DNA of 64,000 bases from Erythrocercus mccallii. Taxonomy: Eukaryota; Chordata; Aves; Passeriformes; Dicruridae. Made by a program: the position numbers and the translations under genes. The notes under the pieces were generated by a model that saw nothing but the letters and a program-made list of their open reading frames with translations, was not told the DNA's origin and did not search any database. Shown here piece after piece: positions 1-14,000 of this stretch. The stretch is taken from assembly GCA_013397435.1 (NCBI GenBank), contig VZRG01000536.1:156560-220559 (forward strand), written 5' to 3'. Each line of letters begins with the position of its first letter. Position 1 is the first letter of the stretch.

Positions 1-90
1 AAGGGAAGGGAAGGGAAGGGAAGGGAAGGGAAGGGAAGGGAAGGGAAGGGAAGGGAAGGGAAGGGAAGGGAAGGGAAGGGAAGGGAAGGG
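1..90. repeat. (AAGGG)18 pentanucleotide microsatellite
   Basis: Eighteen uninterrupted AAGGG units fill the first 90 bases and run off the left edge, so the true length is unknown. One strand carries evenly spaced GGG triplets separated by AA, a pattern able to form G-quadruplexes. The absence of any interruption suggests recent expansion or ongoing instability. Confidence 0.98.
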
Positions 91-96
91 ACTCAA

Positions 97-133
97 AAAG
101 ATACTACTACTCAAAAAAAGTAGTAGTATCTTT
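97..133. repeat. Perfect inverted repeat beside the AAGGG array
   Basis: Arm AAAGATACTACTAC (97-110) is the exact reverse complement of 120-133, with a 9-base loop TCAAAAAAA. It starts six bases after the pentamer array ends. It could extrude as a hairpin, or be a fold-back product of replication stalled at the array. No gene is associated with it. Confidence 0.95.
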
Positions 134-2669
134 CAAACATCAGTTTGGCAAACATAAGTTTAACGTTGAAACATATACCTGTGTGTATATAAATATGTTT
201 TTCCTGCATGTCACCAGATTTAATAAAGGTGTGAGGCTCCAGACATATGGCCTTGCAGGTTCCAATGTATCCCAGCTTTGCAAGAGAGGGTAGTTGCTGC
301 TGTTTGTTCCCTATTACAGTGCATTTTCAAGCATCGTAGTACTTGTGCTGGAACCCTGAGGAGAACCTGCTGCTACTGCCTGCGAGTGGTGAGTGATGAG
401 TAAGAAATGGGACACCTGAACCTGAATCTTTGTTGTATGTTCTTGAACAAGCTAGAGATAGGGGCGGGGCGGGGAGGTGTCACCTTTTGGAATTAATGGC
501 TCAGTTTGATGGAGAAGATCCAGTCTGAAAACAAACTGCTGCAGGGAAGGAAGTAAACTGGATGGCATTGTCTGTTCCAGCGCAAACACAAATGCCTTTG
601 CTGCCAGCAGACAAGGACATCGTTGTATAAACAGCATAGACACACCCAAAGTAACTTCTGTTGTATCTGGAAAGGAGGGGAGCTGTGAGCCCAGAGGTAG
701 ACAGCAGCTCCCAAATCTGGTCACCATATGGCTCAGGTCAACATCAGCCACAAGTGCATATACAGCACAGACTCCCTCTGCTTTTATGCTTTAACAGTGC
801 AGAAAAATAATCCTTTAACCAATGTATGTCAAAAGCTCACAATCTGATTTGAAATCAAATCAAAATTCCACGGGAATGCTGAAAGTTTCATACCTCAGTA
901 AGGACCATTTCCGTGGCAAATACTATTTTCCCGTTAAAGCCACTTGATGGGTACAGAAAATGTTAAGATGTCAGAATTTTTTCTTTTACCTTGGGAAAAA
1001 GCTTTTTTATTGTCACTACCCCAGGGCTTAAAAATGGCCCAAGTACTTCTTGTTGCAAATCTTTGAAAAGCCAAACAAATTCAATTCTAAGTCAAAGAAA
1101 AACTGGGAAAAAATTGCCTGAAAAAATGAAGGTTTCAGAAATGTAGGAGTATATTAAAGCAGGAGCTAAAAAGTAATCTCCTGATGGTCTCATCCACCAG
1201 GATATAAACAGAAATAATACATCTTTTGTGTCTGTATATTTACACTGTATAAATGGAAATATAAATAAATATGTATTTCCATTAAAGGTAGAGTAATTAT
1301 CATCATTTTAGACCTCTTACAGGCTATCATGAATCCAATTTTCTACATTGCTATTATCTTGTTAACTGTGAATCACCTATGAGATTAAGGAGTTTTCTTC
1401 TTATTTCTCCAGTTCATAACCCTAAGTGCTCTCCCCTAGAACAAATTTCTCCCACCTCACCTTACTCCTGCGTCCCTGACATACACATGTCACATTTCCT
1501 GGGGTTGGATTAGTCTTGCAGTCCTTGCTCAAATAGTTCTTCTGAAGACAAAAGTTAAAAGTAAACTGGGCTGAGCTGAAAAGTAAACTAGCTTTGATTG
1601 CCCTGGCTTTGTTTTTATGTATGCTGTCCTAAATATCTACACTTCTTGTAAATGCTTTGCTCTGATCAAGACTATGACAAATCCATAAAAAACCATGGTT
1701 TTTATCTTGGGCCTGGAAAATATTTACCAGTTTCAGCCCTTAACAGATAATTAACTTCTAAATCACACATCTCATAACTTTGCTGGTATAAACAGAGGGC
1801 TCAGTATGATCCTTTTTGGGACAGAATGGCAGACGTTGCCATTCCTGACACTCACAGTGTGAAGATGCAGAACACAAGTTATAGACAATTGCTTTTATGC
1901 CATGAAGCTTCACGAGATTCTATGTGTCTTGTCTTAAATTAAACACACTCAATGCCATTAAATATGCAGTTTTAAAAAATTACTATCATATGACTATCTT
2001 CCAGATATTTAAAAAAAATTAAAGTTTAGTCACTGAATATGAATTCAAATTCACTGCAACTGCAGGAATTATAAATGAGTCAAATTAGTAATTTTTTGGT
2101 GAATTTTCATAACTAAATCCCAGAAGCTGATTTTGTTCACAATCGGGGTATTTTAAAATTCTTTTTTTAATCTCATGCCACTAGGCAATTGGTTAACCAT
2201 TATTTTATACCAATGCTACCACTGTTTTCTTTGTAGAGCTCTGCTACTCTTAGAACACATCTATAAGGTTTGAGAGAGTCTAGTCTTAGACAAAAGAGAT
2301 GATTTACATATTGACTTTTATTATAATTTTGTTTTCACTTGGCCATAACAACCCAAACCCCAGAAATGAAAATATTATAGGTGTGATCATAGACAGAGAA
2401 GTGTGAGCAAGCTCTTTCTCATCAAAGAGTTAATCTTTTTCTTCTTATTCTTCTCTTTCTCCCCTCTTGAAGATAAAAGACACCAAACTTCCTACTTCCT
2501 GTGGTAAAATGCTATGCAAGTTTGTTGGGTAATTCAATTCTTAATACTCAGAAGATGGCAATTTTATATCAGTTTTACCTCATTATTTTGCTTCTTTATT
2601 ATTATAATTATTATTTATTATAATTATGGTTACTTCACATCCCCAGAACTGCCTTGTTTGAAGGGAGAA
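134..2669. other. Non-coding AT-rich DNA, no gene seen
   Basis: I see no exon, RNA gene or recognisable transposon here. The open frames at 452-751 have no family resemblance. Small items are a hairpin with 10-base perfect arms at 1252-1261 and 1274-1283 (12-base loop) and a (TTA)-rich low-complexity stretch near 2594-2628 just before the first CR1. Confidence 0.6.
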
Positions 2670-2948
2670 GGGAGATAGGACAAAAACAAATGGCCTCAAG
2701 TTGCAGGAGGGAGGGTTTAGATTGGATATTAGAAAAAGTTTTTCCTGACAAACCAAAAAGATTGTCAAGTATTGAAACAGGCTGCCCAGGGAAGTGGTTG
2801 AGTCACCAGCCTTGGAAGTATTTAAAAGATGTGCAGATGTGGCACTAGGGGACATGGTTTAGTGGTAGACTTGGCGGTGCTGGGTTAAGGGTTGGACTTA
2901 ATGATCTTACAGGTCATTTCCAACAGAAATCATTCTATGGTTCTATAG
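2670..2948 (+). mobile_element. CR1 LINE fragment, 3' end
   Basis: This is the 3' terminal part of a CR1 non-LTR retrotransposon, 5'-truncated as most copies are. It opens with a 'gataggac...' stretch and 'atggcctcaagttgc', continues through the 'ggctgcccaggg' block and ends in a 'ttggacttaatgatctta' core and the octamer-like ends ATTCTATG/GTTCTATA. A 64-codon open frame at 2654-2848 is a remnant of the ORF2 C-terminus region with substitutions. Many changes from the usual consensus point to an old, inactive copy. Recognition is from recalled family sequence, not from a search. Confidence 0.92.
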
Positions 2949-5900
2949 ACTCCTAATTTGATGATAGGAAAAATAATCTGATGAAGGGACAAACTAACAG
3001 CCAGGAACAGGCCATTTCAAAAGTGTAGTAAATGCAAAGTAATACCTTCTAGATGGAGAGATTTTAGGCAGAGGGGAAAAAAGAGCAACTCAATTTGCTT
3101 TTTTCAGAGTCAAATAAAGCCCATCCACCAGGACTGGAGAGTGTCAGCATTGTCCTAAGCTGCCTCCACACCATAGGAATAGATGTGGCTGCTCTATAAA
3201 GTACTGGATTAAAAAAAACTACAAGGTGATTGACTCATTCATGGCCCATAGCCATACTAATACTTGCAAAATTGCCTCCGACTGATGTTCTAGAACTTTT
3301 ACCATTGAAACAAAAGGTACTGTGGCAAACAAAGCCATCCCTCATGCAATGAAAACAAAGCTGGAACATGCATATGCAAAGCAGTATTTGTAAAGAGTTA
3401 CATCATTACACCTTTGCAGTCACTCTTTTTTGGTGCCAACTTTGCTGAAATTATGAAATAAATCGGAACTAGAGTGAGTTCTTTTAAATAGATTATTGAA
3501 AATATAAGTACTATGTCCAAATTATTATGGAGTTTGAGTTTGTTTTAATGAAAATGTCTTCTGTTTACCTGATCGCATGGAGTTCCCAGCACTCCTTGGT
3601 GGTGTCCATGCCATCATTTTATATTCCTATGAAGGTAGAAATGTTATACTGCCTGCACTGTAAAATACTCACAGCAACTTAGACCACATCCACAACATGT
3701 TGACAGATGTGATGTATAATCCAGCTGTCTGAAGTCAAAGCAGGTAACGAGTTACCTGCTAGCCTCAGATCATATGACCAGAAGTTTATCCTTTTGCTTG
3801 TCAATGTGCATGCAGAAAAGGGACATACAACTCTGCAGCTCCAGATTCACCTGAGCTAGTTTCTAGCCAGCTAGCTGAGACACCTGCAGTGACACAATCA
3901 GCCTCCACAGACTATCATGTTTCTTGCCCAGGCCCCAAACCCCGTGTTGCTGCAGCTTTGTGTAGCTGTTCCTCAGCCGACTGGATTACACCATCACATC
4001 TGCTGATGTGGACATGGTCTGAATTCCTATGGGCATTTCATGGTGCTGGGAGCATAATGCTGCTACCTTCACATGTGTAGAAAATGATGGCACCATCACC
4101 ACAGGGGCCTGCTGGGAACCACTTCAAGTTGGATAAACACAAGGCCTTTTCACAGAAGGAAACCTGAACTCTGCTATAGTTTGGATATAGTACTTGTCGT
4201 TTCAGTAATTTGAATATAGGAATCCGTCCACTTTTAAAAAATCATGCAGTTAGAACAGTCAGTGGTCAGTGATGTTATCTGCACTGTGGGTAACTATGGC
4301 AAGAATTTATTGTGGCCAGTATTTCTACTATTTGATGACCACATACATTTTTTTTTTGTTAGTTGTTACTATTTCCTTCTTGACTCACTCCTAAAAGGCA
4401 CTGAAACATCACAGACTTATCACTCATACAGCAATAACTGCAACTGTCCTTAAAAAAGTTTTGCAAACCTGCATCAAGAGCATCATCTACCAGAAGGGTA
4501 TGTTCTCTGCATCTTGTTAAGTTGAAGTCCTCCACTTGGTTTTGATGTGAGCCACGAGATCCAGCCTTTCATCTGGGCTTCTTTAGACTGGATTGAGTCT
4601 GAGGGGAAGTGCCTACAAAGCACTTGAGGTAATGCCACACTATGGGAAAATGAGGAAAGAAATATATATCTCTTGGAGTGTGGGAGACAATCAGCTATTA
4701 GCCACCATTCTTCTGAGCTGGGTGGAGATTTTAATTCCCTCCAACTTACCCTGGGCAGCCAACAGATCATTTCACAGCAGTCATCTTTATAGCATCTATG
4801 TGAGCATGGTGGGGTGCCTTGTACTTCTGAATACACATTTCATTAATGTCTTTTTTCATGTCCTGATCAGACTATTGCAAAACCCCACACGCAGTCTCCC
4901 CAAAATGAGTCATGTCTGCCAGGAGGGATGCCTGCAAGATGTCTCTGCACAGAGGTGCAGAGCCGTGCAGGAAGCATGGGAGAAGACCACCCTGGCACAG
5001 CACAGGAGCTTATTAGTTTATTAGAGAGAATGCCTTAGTGGAGTAGAGACCCCAGGGGGCAATCCATTAGCTTCCAGGTAAAATGTTGTAGGTTCATTGT
5101 GACCTCTAAAGTCTGACTGCCATGGGCACTGCCATTCTGTGAAATAGTCCCCCCTTGCATCTGCAGAGAATTGGAGGTTTTGTCTGGAAGGGTAGTCCCC
5201 CAGTGGGAGTTGGGACATTGGAACGTGATCTGCTCTGCACCTCCGGGTACCCAGCATTTCCGTTCCTGTGGCATGTTCTGATTTGCCTGGTTTTACACCC
5301 ACTGTCCATGACATCTTTCCTGTACATCAAATCTGACACCGGGATAAGAAGCTATATTACTCATATCTAATTTCAAAATTGTGGGCAAACTGGATGATTT
5401 CTTGCTCCCATAGACATATGACTTCATCATGTCTATCTTGCCAATTTCATGCACTAATACTCTTTGCTTCAGAGCTCTTATCACCAGCTGAAAAATAATT
5501 CCTTCCTTATCACCTGTTAAACTGAAGGATCAGTTGGGGCAGCCATGTGGCATCTGTTGGTTCTCTCTGCCAGTAAGTTAGCTGCATTCAGTTTCAATAA
5601 CATGGCTTCTCTTAACATGTTAGTTCTTTTTTTGTTGTTGTTATTTAAATGAGAAAAAAATAGCTTGGCACCCCAAAATTCAGATCCTCTAAAGCATAGC
5701 AGACTAATACAATAATGCCTTGATATTGAACAAGTGATAAGTATTTTCCCTTTTGGCTCCAGAGCTTTCCACAGCACAGTCACCTGAGCATTTTACTCAG
5801 GTTATTCATGAATAAGTTGTGACTAGCAGTATGCTATTAATTGTTCAAACTCTCTGGTTTGTCCATAAGATAAAAAACCACTTAGGCATCCCAGTCCATT

Positions 5901-8018
5901 TCCAGCCTTACAATTTAAACTCACTAAATTACTAGGCCAAAGCTATATTCAGAAGTTGTTCAATCCCTACTCTGTATGTTTTCTCACTCTGCTTCCTCTC
6001 ATCTTTTTCCAAGCAGGTATTGGACAACTTACACATAGAAAATAACATCTGTAAGACTTACCTTTATTTTTAAAATATTTATTCTCCTGTCGATCAAAAC
6101 ACAAAAAAACTCCTCCCAACCAAACAAATTAAAAAACCAAATTACAAAGCTGCAAACTGATACAGAGAAACGGTAATGCAAATTTACCCATCTTTCACAC
6201 TCAATAGCTGATTCTAGTACTCTGCCTTTGTCCTTAGGATTTAATTAAATCTCTCACAGAAAACAGAATTTGCTAGTACTTGACCTTTGTTTCCAGAGCC
6301 CCGAAACACAACAGGCAGTTAGAATCAATGACAAGGCACAAAACACAACTCACTCCATTTAGCGCTCAGGGCAACACAATGCTCATCCTTTATATGGAGA
6401 GACCCTGGGTTAAAAAAGGATTAAAATTAAGCCACAGTATTCTTTACCAGGTTGGCTCCTGAAGAATCACAACTGCTACTTCAAGCTGATTATATGTTAT
6501 GCAGTCCACCAGCACACGATGCCCAATGCTACCCCTAATCTTTTTTTCACTACACAAACTATATCTCCACTCTTTATTTGCCTTCACTGGTTTCCTTCCT
6601 GTCTGAATTCCTCACTACAAGCTCCTCACCCTCTGCCTGAAGACCGAATACAAACTCCCTGCTCCCATTTCTGCTCCCACTTCCTCTTCCTCCCATCCGG
6701 GCTGCCTACAGCCAACTTTGTTTCAGCAGCATTTCTGCTTTTGTTTCCCAGCTGCTCTCTCCTGCATCTCTTCAGCTGCTCTTTACACCACTGACATCCC
6801 TTTCCTACATGGTTTTTTGCAGAGATTCTTCACACTTTCTCTTCCTTTTCTCTCACTGATTTCTTGCTGGATTTTTTTTCTTCACTTTGGTGTTAATGGT
6901 ACAGAAATGGTGGATTTATGATAAATAGTGAGTAAAACTTTAGTTCTTGCAGAACTCATTGAAGCAAATCTGAAAATTAACAGCTAAAACAAAAACTGGT
7001 AGAAAGCTAATTAAGGGAAGCATGATGTTCAATCGCCTCGAACTATGTAGAAAAAGGCCACTGCATGAGAAGCTACAGAGAATAATTTTGCTTCTGGTCA
7101 TATTAACAAGGGACAGTAAGCCACACATTAATTATATTTCTCGAGTTAGAAGGAGTTTTGAGGGTGAAACTCTGCTTAGCCCTCGCAGAGTGGTTCATAG
7201 TAGGAGAAAGGTGTGTTCTGCCTGTCACACCAGCCAGCCAGGCCTATAACATTTTCTTCTGTTGATCTCTTACTCATTTACCATCCCACAAACTGCAAGG
7301 AAGCCCATTCACAGCTTCTTTCCCACCCAGTGGCAGGCTACACCTCTGCCTGTAATTCATGCAGCTGGGAGAAGTTTGTTTGCTTCCCTGAGCTAGAAAG
7401 TGTCATTTTTGTGTCTGCTAAAATACATTGTTGCTCAGCACAGCTTACAGTCCCAGGGTTCACAGCTGGCTTTTAGCTTAACTAGAACCTGGGCATGTTT
7501 TTGTTTGGATTTTTGAGGATTTTTTTTTTAATGTGGGATTAGAAGAAGCAACAAATAGAATCTAATATATTTGAGGGAAATGATTGAAATAATTTAATAA
7601 TTACAATCATTAAAATTACATTGTAACTCAAGTTATTGCCACCAGTATCCTGCAGAAGGATCATCAGGTCAGAAGGATCACCAGGTTTGCTTTGGCATTT
7701 TCACCCCCCCGTCTCCCCCCCCATAATATTGCTCACTGCAATTTATGCTGCTGAGGGGGCTCCTACCTCCTGGAATGCCTTCAGGGATACCTGGTCCTGG
7801 CCCATATGGTACAAATCACATATTTTAAGCCTTCTGTAGGAAAAGCAAAAGGTGTCCAAAACTTATGAAAACAAAGAAGACTGGGGTAGATGCATTGGCA
7901 CTGGTTCCATTTTCCCTTGATTAAACACTATTTTAACCAATGACTTTTTGGTTTTTTCTTAAGAACAAATTATTCTGTAGGTCATTTAAGCAAATTCCCA
8001 TAATCTACACAAAATCTG
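2949..8018. other. Non-coding interval, no gene recognised
   Basis: Mostly AT-rich single-copy-looking DNA. Notable small items are the CAGGTAAC/GTTACCTG palindrome (3739-3760), a stop-poor and slightly GC-richer patch (about 4890-5340) with overlapping open frames on both strands but no family resemblance, and a C-rich run at about 7705-7722. Frames at 4483-5024 also lack any recognisable domain. I assign no gene. Confidence 0.55.
3739..3760. repeat. Near-perfect palindrome with paired CAGGTA/TACCTG
   Basis: AGCAGGTAAC (3739-3748) and GTTACCTGCT (3751-3760) are exact reverse complements around a central GA. Each arm contains the CAGGTA core bound by ZEB and SNAIL zinc-finger repressors, here back to back. 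The match is seen directly; any binding is inference. Confidence 0.9.
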
Positions 8019-8050
8019 AGGACTTTTAAAGATCCCTTCCAACCCAAACA
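8019..8050 (+). mobile_element. Possible very short CR1 tail
   Basis: The run 'gatcccttccaacccaaac' matches the core of the CR1 3' end, but the octamers are missing and a (CA)n stretch follows directly. It may be a heavily decayed or truncated CR1 tail. The match is only about 30 bases, so chance is possible. Confidence 0.4.
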
Positions 8051-11000
8051 CACACACAGAGGAATCCACCTCTGCTGCTGCTGGGCCTCTCCAGCAACTC
8101 TGTTGGCAGGAGCTGCTTCGAGGATGTGTGAATCACTAAGGTGTTCCCAATTTCTGCAGGCTGTTTTACCAGGTGCCAGACAAGTTGCAAGGCTACAACC
8201 CCCAGCCGGAGGGACGCTCATGACCCTCTGCCGGGCTCTGTGCAAGCAGGGGCCTGATTCTGCAGACAGATGAAGGAGGGAAAGACAGATGCTCTCCCGA
8301 AGGGAAAAAAAAGCATGAACTGGAGGCACATCCTGTACCACAACTGCACATGCCTACAGAAAATGCTCCACATTACTTTCCTACAGAAGCTGCCTCTCCA
8401 AGACTTGCATTTCCTTTGATTTTCCTATGACCAGAAACAGCAAATAACAAAATGGGAATCAAACCAAATACCCACCCCTGAAACCCTGTGCATTTAACAG
8501 AAACCAGCTGTTTTTCTGCAGCATTTTTACAGTAATCTATTAAGCTATTTTCAGACTGCTTGAACCAAGAATAGCAGTGAATGTCAGTCCTTCTGTGCAT
8601 GGCTGTACCCTTCATTTCTCTGCAAGATACATTTCCAGGCAAGTATCAGGCCTCAACAACTGTATCAAACATTCAGATCTGGAAATGTTATGTCCAAGAG
8701 GCAGATAATTTCCCCCCCTGCTGTGGCTAGAGACACACAATATTCTACAATCCAGCTCCTCTGTTTCTTCCCATCACATATGCCAGTCACCACTGTTTTC
8801 CTTATTCTGTCTTTGTCCAGAGTTTTGACCTCTAATTGACTTTGAAGTTTACATATGAGGAAAAACAGTCAGGCAGCTGCTAAAACAAGTGCGGAGAGAT
8901 CAAACGGTTCTGAAAGAATTAAAAACAAACAACTTTTATCTTTTTCTTTTGTGTTTACCAATACATTAACAGATCCAGATAGATGGAGAGATACACAAAA
9001 GCACATACATACATACTTAAATGGTAACATAAAAAAATTACATTAAAAGAATATTGTTTAGATTAGTGCAGACGAACATTGAAGGATAAGGAAATTAGGA
9101 AAATTAGGAAATACCAGATTGACTGCTTTGCTAATTTCTTTCTACCACTGGGTGTGATTATCCTGTGTTGTACAGAATGAGGCATGCATCCTGTGGGAAA
9201 GTCTAAAATCTGACTGTGTCATGGAAGGCTTTGTAAGAAAACATATGCACATGGAGAGGGACAAAAAAAGATTGCCCAGAGTCTTAAATCTGCCATTTTC
9301 TAATGTATCAGGAACTGAACTGTAGCTTAAGTGCCACTATTTAATGACTGGAGCATAGGGAATTGGACGTTTTCAAGAAACAAAGAGAAAAAAGCTAGTG
9401 AAGGGAAGTCCCCTGTGACATGTATAGAGAAACACAGATTCTTGCTCTTTATTGAGTCATTGCAAACATTTAATTAATTGGTTTGGAGTGTCAGGCATAA
9501 GTAGGAGTTGTTTGGTTCAGGCCTTGGAGCTGGAAGACTACTTAGTAGAAACCAAGTTTTGTTTCCACTACCACACTAAACCTTTTTAAGCTTCATCTCT
9601 ATTAAATTGAGTCCAGAAATTTAATTCTGCTTTTGCTGTACAATTTCTCCTAGTGCTTCATCTCTTACCCTTTCAGTGTCAGCAAAAACTCAGGTCTTTA
9701 AAACATGTTGCCCAATAACTATCCTGGCAGACTGCCTTGACCTTTCCTGGAGAAACCAACAAGAGAAAAGCAGTGGTGGTTCCCAAGTTTCCATCTCAAT
9801 GACTCTCACACAGAAATTCACAGAACACAGGAAAAATGTTGTCTCTGAGAAGAATGACTTTGAATTTCAAAGGTCTGCTGAAAGTAATAAAGATGTTAAA
9901 TTTTCCAAAAGATGTCAAACTTTCCAAAAGATGTCAAATTTCACAAATACCTAAAAAATATTTCTGCAGATACCTTATAAATATGAATAATAATCTAAAC
10001 CAGAATGTTTTAATTGACAATAAAGTTCTATTTACTTTGTGAGAAGTTTCTTTTTTTTTTTTCTTTTGAAATAAGATTACTCTGGCCTGTATAATATGAA
10101 CTCTGTAGTGCTCTGTAACTTGTGGCAGAGGCAAACCAGTCTGTGTGTTCTCCTGCCTCTTGATATTCCTAGTACATGTAAGATAATTTCCATAGTGAGT
10201 TAATTCAAATCTGCTTTCTTAAATGCTTAAAAAGCATTAAGTTATAGGATGAAAATTCTACCAAATCATAATCTCTGTGTCCTTTTGCCTTTCCGCCATA
10301 GATAAACCATTGTCTCTTATACAGGCTATAATAGACTGCAAAAGGACCGGTTTGGATAAATGGAAATACATTTTCCCGTGTTTTTTTGGGGTTTTTTTTA
10401 ATGCTGAATTTCACAGATTGTTAAGATAATTTTTGTAGAGAAAAGTAGCAGTATAAACAGAAGTAAAACTATCTTTTCAGTATTAGCTTCAGAGCTGAAG
10501 TAGTTTGTATACAGTTATCTTTTCCATCTATCCCTTGGGCATAAACGCAGTGAAAGAATTCCTAAAGAGGGGAAGGAAATTGCGTGGGTCAAGATCAAAT
10601 TGCAAGCATGCATAATTTGATGTACTGATGACTGTCCACCAGATATCACAGCAGGAGACTTGCCAAGATGTTAATTGTCCCAAGGACTGGAGTTTGATGC
10701 TTAACAAACATCTCAGTTTTGTTGTGGAATGAAAGTTATGACAGCTGCAAAGACTCCTTGTCTTAGTTGCCTGTGCAGTAGTGAGTAGCATTGAGAGAAA
10801 TCCTGATTTTAGATGAATATATCTTCTGCTTGCAAATAGTAGTTATTGGTTGGGTTACTAGAGAGAGAGGAAGTGTTAACTTCATAGCTTCAGTATGTGG
10901 AGTCAGTACAAAACTCCAGGGTTGACTTTTTGGCTTCAAATCAACTCAGACACTAGAGGAGCATGTAATTTTGTGTAGCTCTTTCCACTTTTGAGAATGT

Positions 11001-14000
11001 CAGGTTGTGTCTTAGTCCCATAGAGAAGTCCTTGTATAAAACAATTCAAACCTCTATTTCACAGTCTTTGCATAGAAGTCTGCAGGTTGCAAACCTGACA
11101 TATTGCAAGTTGGAAGATGTCATTTGTTTCCTCCCATGTCCAGACATATGAGTCAGCAAACGAACAGGCTACTTTGTTTACTGTGTTTTGAAGCAAAGAG
11201 GTCAGTCAACAGCCCATTAAAAAGACTTATGGTGAATAAAATATTTCTAAACACAGAAGACTCCCCTAATGTGACTTCTGTTAAGCAAGCCTGCTGTTCA
11301 TCACCCCAGTCCTGAGCAGTGTCCATAATAAGAAGAAATACTTCTCCATTCAGGACAGAATTTTTCTCATTTTGATAACTAGGATTTCATTCCACTTATT
11401 AAGAAAACTCTGACTGCAGTAATTGCAGATCTGCTGGTTGTGCAGGGAGCATTAGACTAATACCAGCCATGTAATTGTCCAATTGGAGAATGATATGGCC
11501 TTTCTCTCTGATATTTCCCCTTACCACCAGATGGAGAAGAATCCTTTGACACAAATGTTACTGTGTATGATTTGTTGTAGCTGTTACTGTGGAAATTGTA
11601 CACATGGTCTTGGATTCTGTTTTTGACTGAAGCAGATTAAACTGCAGAGGGAATAATTGGAATTAACCAGGTGCTATCACACATATGCTGGATTACTGAA
11701 GCATGTAGGTGATCAGCATTTCCCATGGGCAGCAGTAAAATATGTCAAGTCCTTTTTCTGCAATAATCCTAATTTAATCTCAATATTCTTCTGAAAAAAA
11801 TGTGGTAGTTATGTTTATCCACAGCATATATCCATGATTGTTTCAGTTTCCTCTCTGTGCAAACTACAAAGAAAAAATGATCCAGGGTGGAATATATGAT
11901 TACTTTATTTGATGATGAAACTGGTATCTTTGCTGTAGTATTCCTAGACAGAATTGTTGGAAACAAATGTAAGAGCAAATATCAATAAATAATGTTGAGA
12001 AAAATAATGATATCAAACCAGAAAAATTACTGCACTGTAATGACTGAAAGCTGAATCTTCATCAGGAATACATCTAGATACCTAAAAATAGTGTGTACTT
12101 CAAAGCTCTGTACATTCATATTGATGATGAGAAGTAACAGCCATATTACAGCAATTCCATAATCACTACTGGTTCCTGAAATGCTTGTCTATCTGCAAGA
12201 GATGCTGTCCAGCAATCTCAGTTGATCAAACTGTTAAGCATTTTCTTCCAAAGCAAAAGGACTTGGCATCAGCCTGGAGCTCAACCTGGAGTAGGCAGGA
12301 TGAGTTGTGAGCTGGGTAAAGCAGCTGTTGATCCTGTTTTTGTTTCAACTGCTGCTTGCAAGGAGTTATTTACCCTGCTACACTTCACAGGCTGCTCCAA
12401 CTTGCCATAAGGCTTTTCTTTCTTTCTTCAGCATTCAAAAGAGGCAGGTCTGTAAAATATCTTCTCTGACTACTCTGAATCACATTAGCCTGCTCTATTT
12501 GTAAGCATATCCCATAGTGGTAACAGAATTCAACCAGGTGGACAATGTTGCTGTGCCTGCTCTTCCCCATGTCCACATACATTCCTGTGTTCATCACTTC
12601 TTGGGGAGCTCACACCAGGGAGCAGCTTTACCCCCAGCACCAAGGCAGCTCTTGGGGCTCTCCTGCTGCAGGCGCAGGGAGGAAAACCCCTCTCACCTGC
12701 CCTCTGGGGAATGCATAGCCTGTGAGAAACCTAAACAGCAGGGAGGCAATCCTCTAAGAGAAAAATCACCTTGTACAGTTTTGTTTCTAACTGCCAGAGA
12801 AAATACTGACATTTATCTGTGGCTCTGATGCCAAGTTACATTTAGGCTTGCTCATGCTCAGGAACTTTTTGGCTGGGGGAGTGAAGAAAAAGAAAGCAGT
12901 TAGGCTCCAAGGCTCTTCGCTGCCTTTCATTTTGTCCCTCTGGCCTGCTGTCTTTTTCCTTACTCCACAGCAATTCTTGTGGGAGGGGAAAAAGTGACTG
13001 TGGCAGAAAAGCACAACAGAAACTGGAAGCAGGAACCTGCATATTAGGGCATGGTGACCAGCAAATCTGCCAGGACCTGTCAATAATACCCAGGGCACAG
13101 TAACCTACACTAACAGCTAGGAAAATTACTTTATGTGCTTCCAGGTTTGGTGGCCTGTTTGCGCTCTTACACCTTCCTAGAGAAAGTATGGAGTTGCTGC
13201 TTAGTGTCAGCGCTGCTGGGCACCTCAAAAGAGTTTCTCCATGCACTGAATACTTGCCTCTGGGAGGTTAAGAAATTTGGTTTGCATAAATAGTTCATAT
13301 TTTATTACTATAACTTACCCAATCATAAATTTAATTCATTACTTATTTTATTATTATAATGTGTTATGTATTTTATGTAAATACATTTGCTTCTCTAACT
13401 CCGGTTTGGACTGCTGGCTTTATTTTCCCAGGAAGGAAGAACCCTTGTTTTGGGTAGTGTGTATCCACCCTCTGAGGAATTGCCAAAGGCTTGAAACCCA
13501 GGTTTCTCCCGCACTATATAAAGTGAGGAAAATCCATTGGTGATTATTACCTTGGGCAGAACTGAGGATGAGCAACAAAATCTGAGGAACACAGTCTGAA
13601 AATGGGTGAATTTGTTTGCTTCCCCATCCTGGTCTCCTCTTTGCTCTCTCTTAACAGAAAGATGTTGGCCTGGATCAGTTTCTGTTTTTCTGAAGAGAGT
13701 TTGCCCCAGGACATTGGGGTAGCTGAGAACAACTGCTGAGCAAGGACATTCACCACTTCAGTTTGAGCAAAATACTGTTTACCCCTTTCTCACTCATTTG
13801 CCTCTCCCATTTCCCTGTTTCTCACTGGAGGCAACGGCTGCCTGAGGCATGGGAGTAACAGCAGATCCCTCAGCTGCAACAGCTGTCAGACCAGGAAGGG
13901 CACACTGAGCCCCACAGAGTATACCCAGGACCCTTAGAAATCTGCTCTTTGCTAGGTGGTCCTGTTACCCTGCCCAAAGCCCCCTACATCCAGGGAGATG

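Noticed and set aside
12120..12180. Possible C/D-box snoRNA (GATGATGA then CTGA about 45 bases later)
   Set aside because: No terminal stem of useful length and no convincing C'/D' boxes or guide; the motif pair is frequent by chance.
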